14,255 nt of DNA from Gammaproteobacteria bacterium. Lineage in GTDB: Bacteria > Pseudomonadota > Gammaproteobacteria > SZUA-140. A program made the translations under genes and the position numbers. Where the stretch lies: contig JALSHQ010000303.1 in assembly GCA_026982145.1 (NCBI GenBank), positions 1-14,255 on the forward strand, in the 5' to 3' direction. This document shows, in pieces, positions 13,146 to 14,255 of this stretch. Within the stretch, counting starts at the first letter, position 1. Each line of letters begins with the position of its first letter. The notes below the pieces were generated by a model. That model searched no databases, was not told the origin of the DNA, and was given only the letters and a program-made list of their open reading frames with translations.

Positions 13146-14255
13146 GATCGGCCCCGTAATGCGCTAGTCGCTCACGACCAATTTCTTCGATATCCTTCGG
13201 CAACAATGGATCATTACCAGGAAGCGGCAGGCGAAGCTTGTAGAGTTGGCCACCCTCTAGTAACGCGAAAGCTTGGCCTTTAGGTAACTGAATAAGATCG
13301 GCGGGGATGAGCATATCCATCTCAGTTTCAGTCACCCTATCTTCACTACGCGTGGTGAAGTCGATGTCCGTGCCGGGGTCGTTATTGTCGGTGACTTGAG
13401 TAGCGGCCAGCTTGGTGTAGATACGCGCTTTAGGAATCTGGTCAGTAAGAATTCGAGCGGTGATCTCATTTTTCACCCGCAGCATAATCAACGTATTGAG
13501 ATTGCCCGTGATCTGACCTGCCTTGGCAAGGTCACCAATACCCGCTTCGATATCACTAGCAGTCTGTGTGTAGGCCGTCACCTGAAAACCAGCGCCACCC
13601 GCTTTGTTGAGCAAGGGAATGAACTCGTTGCCAATCAGTTCATTGAACTCATCGGCGTGAATCGTTTTCTGCACTGTCTTATGTTCAGGAAGCATAGGAA
13701 GACCTTGTGTATCCCCCTGTTTATAGAGTTGCCCAGCAATAGATGTTAAATCAGCAAACATCGAATTTCCGACTGTACCAGCGACCTCGGAGTCAGTTAA
13801 CGCATCCAGCCCGACATAAACAATGCCTTGTTCACGAATAATACGCATCCAGTCGAGAATAGGGCGGTGATCCGTGCTGTCGGCATAATCGGGAGAGAGC
13901 AGCTTGCCGATTCGGCCTGTGGTTAATTTTTCGAGCAGGGGAAGCAGGCTGGCAGTGAGTTTATCGAAATAGGTTTTATCGTATTCAAAGGCACTACGCA
14001 GACCGTCCGCTACGGGATCGAATAGACCGTGTTCCTTCGCGTAGCGTGTTAAGGCGATAGCGTGAAAATCCCGTCCACGTAATGCCATGGGTAGCGTTTT
14101 TTCATTATGCTGGTGACATAACGCGCAATGGTGTTGTAGTCCGGTCGGCGACCCAGGCCAACCAGTGCCCTTGCGACAATGTTGGTGAACCGCCAGGCAA
14201 ACTCCCTGAATGCGGCTGAGTTGCCCTCCGATGGAAACTGGGTGGAAATGCGTGA
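13138..14255 (-). pseudogene. traD: TraD-like conjugative coupling protein (ICE/SXT-type), C-terminal part, probably frameshifted; runs off the window
   Basis: TraD-type proteins are hexameric ATPases at the inner membrane that hand the relaxosome to the type IV secretion channel. A long frame from 14088 to 13138 contains YDKTYFDKLTASLLPLLEKL, GIVYVGLDAL, a Walker-B-like IHADEFNEL (about residues 143-151 of that frame), GGAGFQVTAYTQTASDIEA and the conserved end LPKGQAFALLEGGQLYKL. The preceding part of the same protein (EGNSAAFREFAWRF, then ARALVGLGRRPDYNTIARYV) is read from 14255 in a different frame that stops at 14049. The two frames meet near 14095-14110, around a run of six As (minus strand, 14097-14102). 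One extra A would join them, but family members I recall have roughly 35 more residues here, so an out-of-frame deletion is the better guess. Walker A lies outside the window. Confidence 0.8.

Noticed and set aside
1..14255. CRISPR array, insertion sequence, rRNA, riboswitch
   Set aside because: No regularly spaced repeats, transposase sequence, rRNA-like stretch or leader long enough for a lysine riboswitch before lysC (only 23 bases) was seen.

Overview
The window is a stretch of a gammaproteobacterial chromosome of roughly 50% G+C. The EF-P lysylation genes efp/epmA/epmB, the order recA-recX-alaS-lysC-csrA followed by tRNA-Ser and tRNA-Arg, and protein sequences close to textbook gammaproteobacterial forms all point there. 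Nothing in the sequence fixes the genus. A free-living or symbiotic member of a deep branch (for example near the Chromatiales) is only a guess.

Left part (1-5945): the start of epmB (minus strand) diverges from efp-epmA. Together they make EF-P and attach beta-lysine to its Lys34. Next come a small PilZ-domain protein, a convergent psd (phosphatidylserine decarboxylase, minus strand), pncC (NMN deamidase, CinA C-terminal type), recA and recX. There is no canonical LexA box in front of recA.

Middle part (5946-10486): alaS, lysC and csrA follow, then a strong terminator and tRNA-Ser(GCT) with its own promoter and terminator. This is a compact housekeeping block in translation, amino-acid supply and global post-transcriptional control.

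Right part (10740-14255): tRNA-Arg(ACG), driven by a consensus promoter, is the probable integration site of a mobile element. Immediately behind it on the minus strand are a tyrosine recombinase and a small excisionase-like gene. Their reading frames overlap by 145 bases and both appear to be genuinely coding. Beyond these lie two conjugation genes of the integrating-conjugative-element type: the C-terminal part of a TraD-like coupling protein and the membrane protein that normally follows it. Both look broken by frameshifts. The element therefore looks like a decayed or rearranged ICE/genomic island whose recombination module is still intact. Its far end, and a second att copy, lie outside the window.

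No CRISPR array, insertion sequence, rRNA or replication origin was found. No clearly new multi-gene system is visible. The most unusual structures are the dual-coding xis/int overlap, the recombinase's cysteine cluster, the mini-ORF/palindrome leader of pncC, and the degraded conjugation genes.
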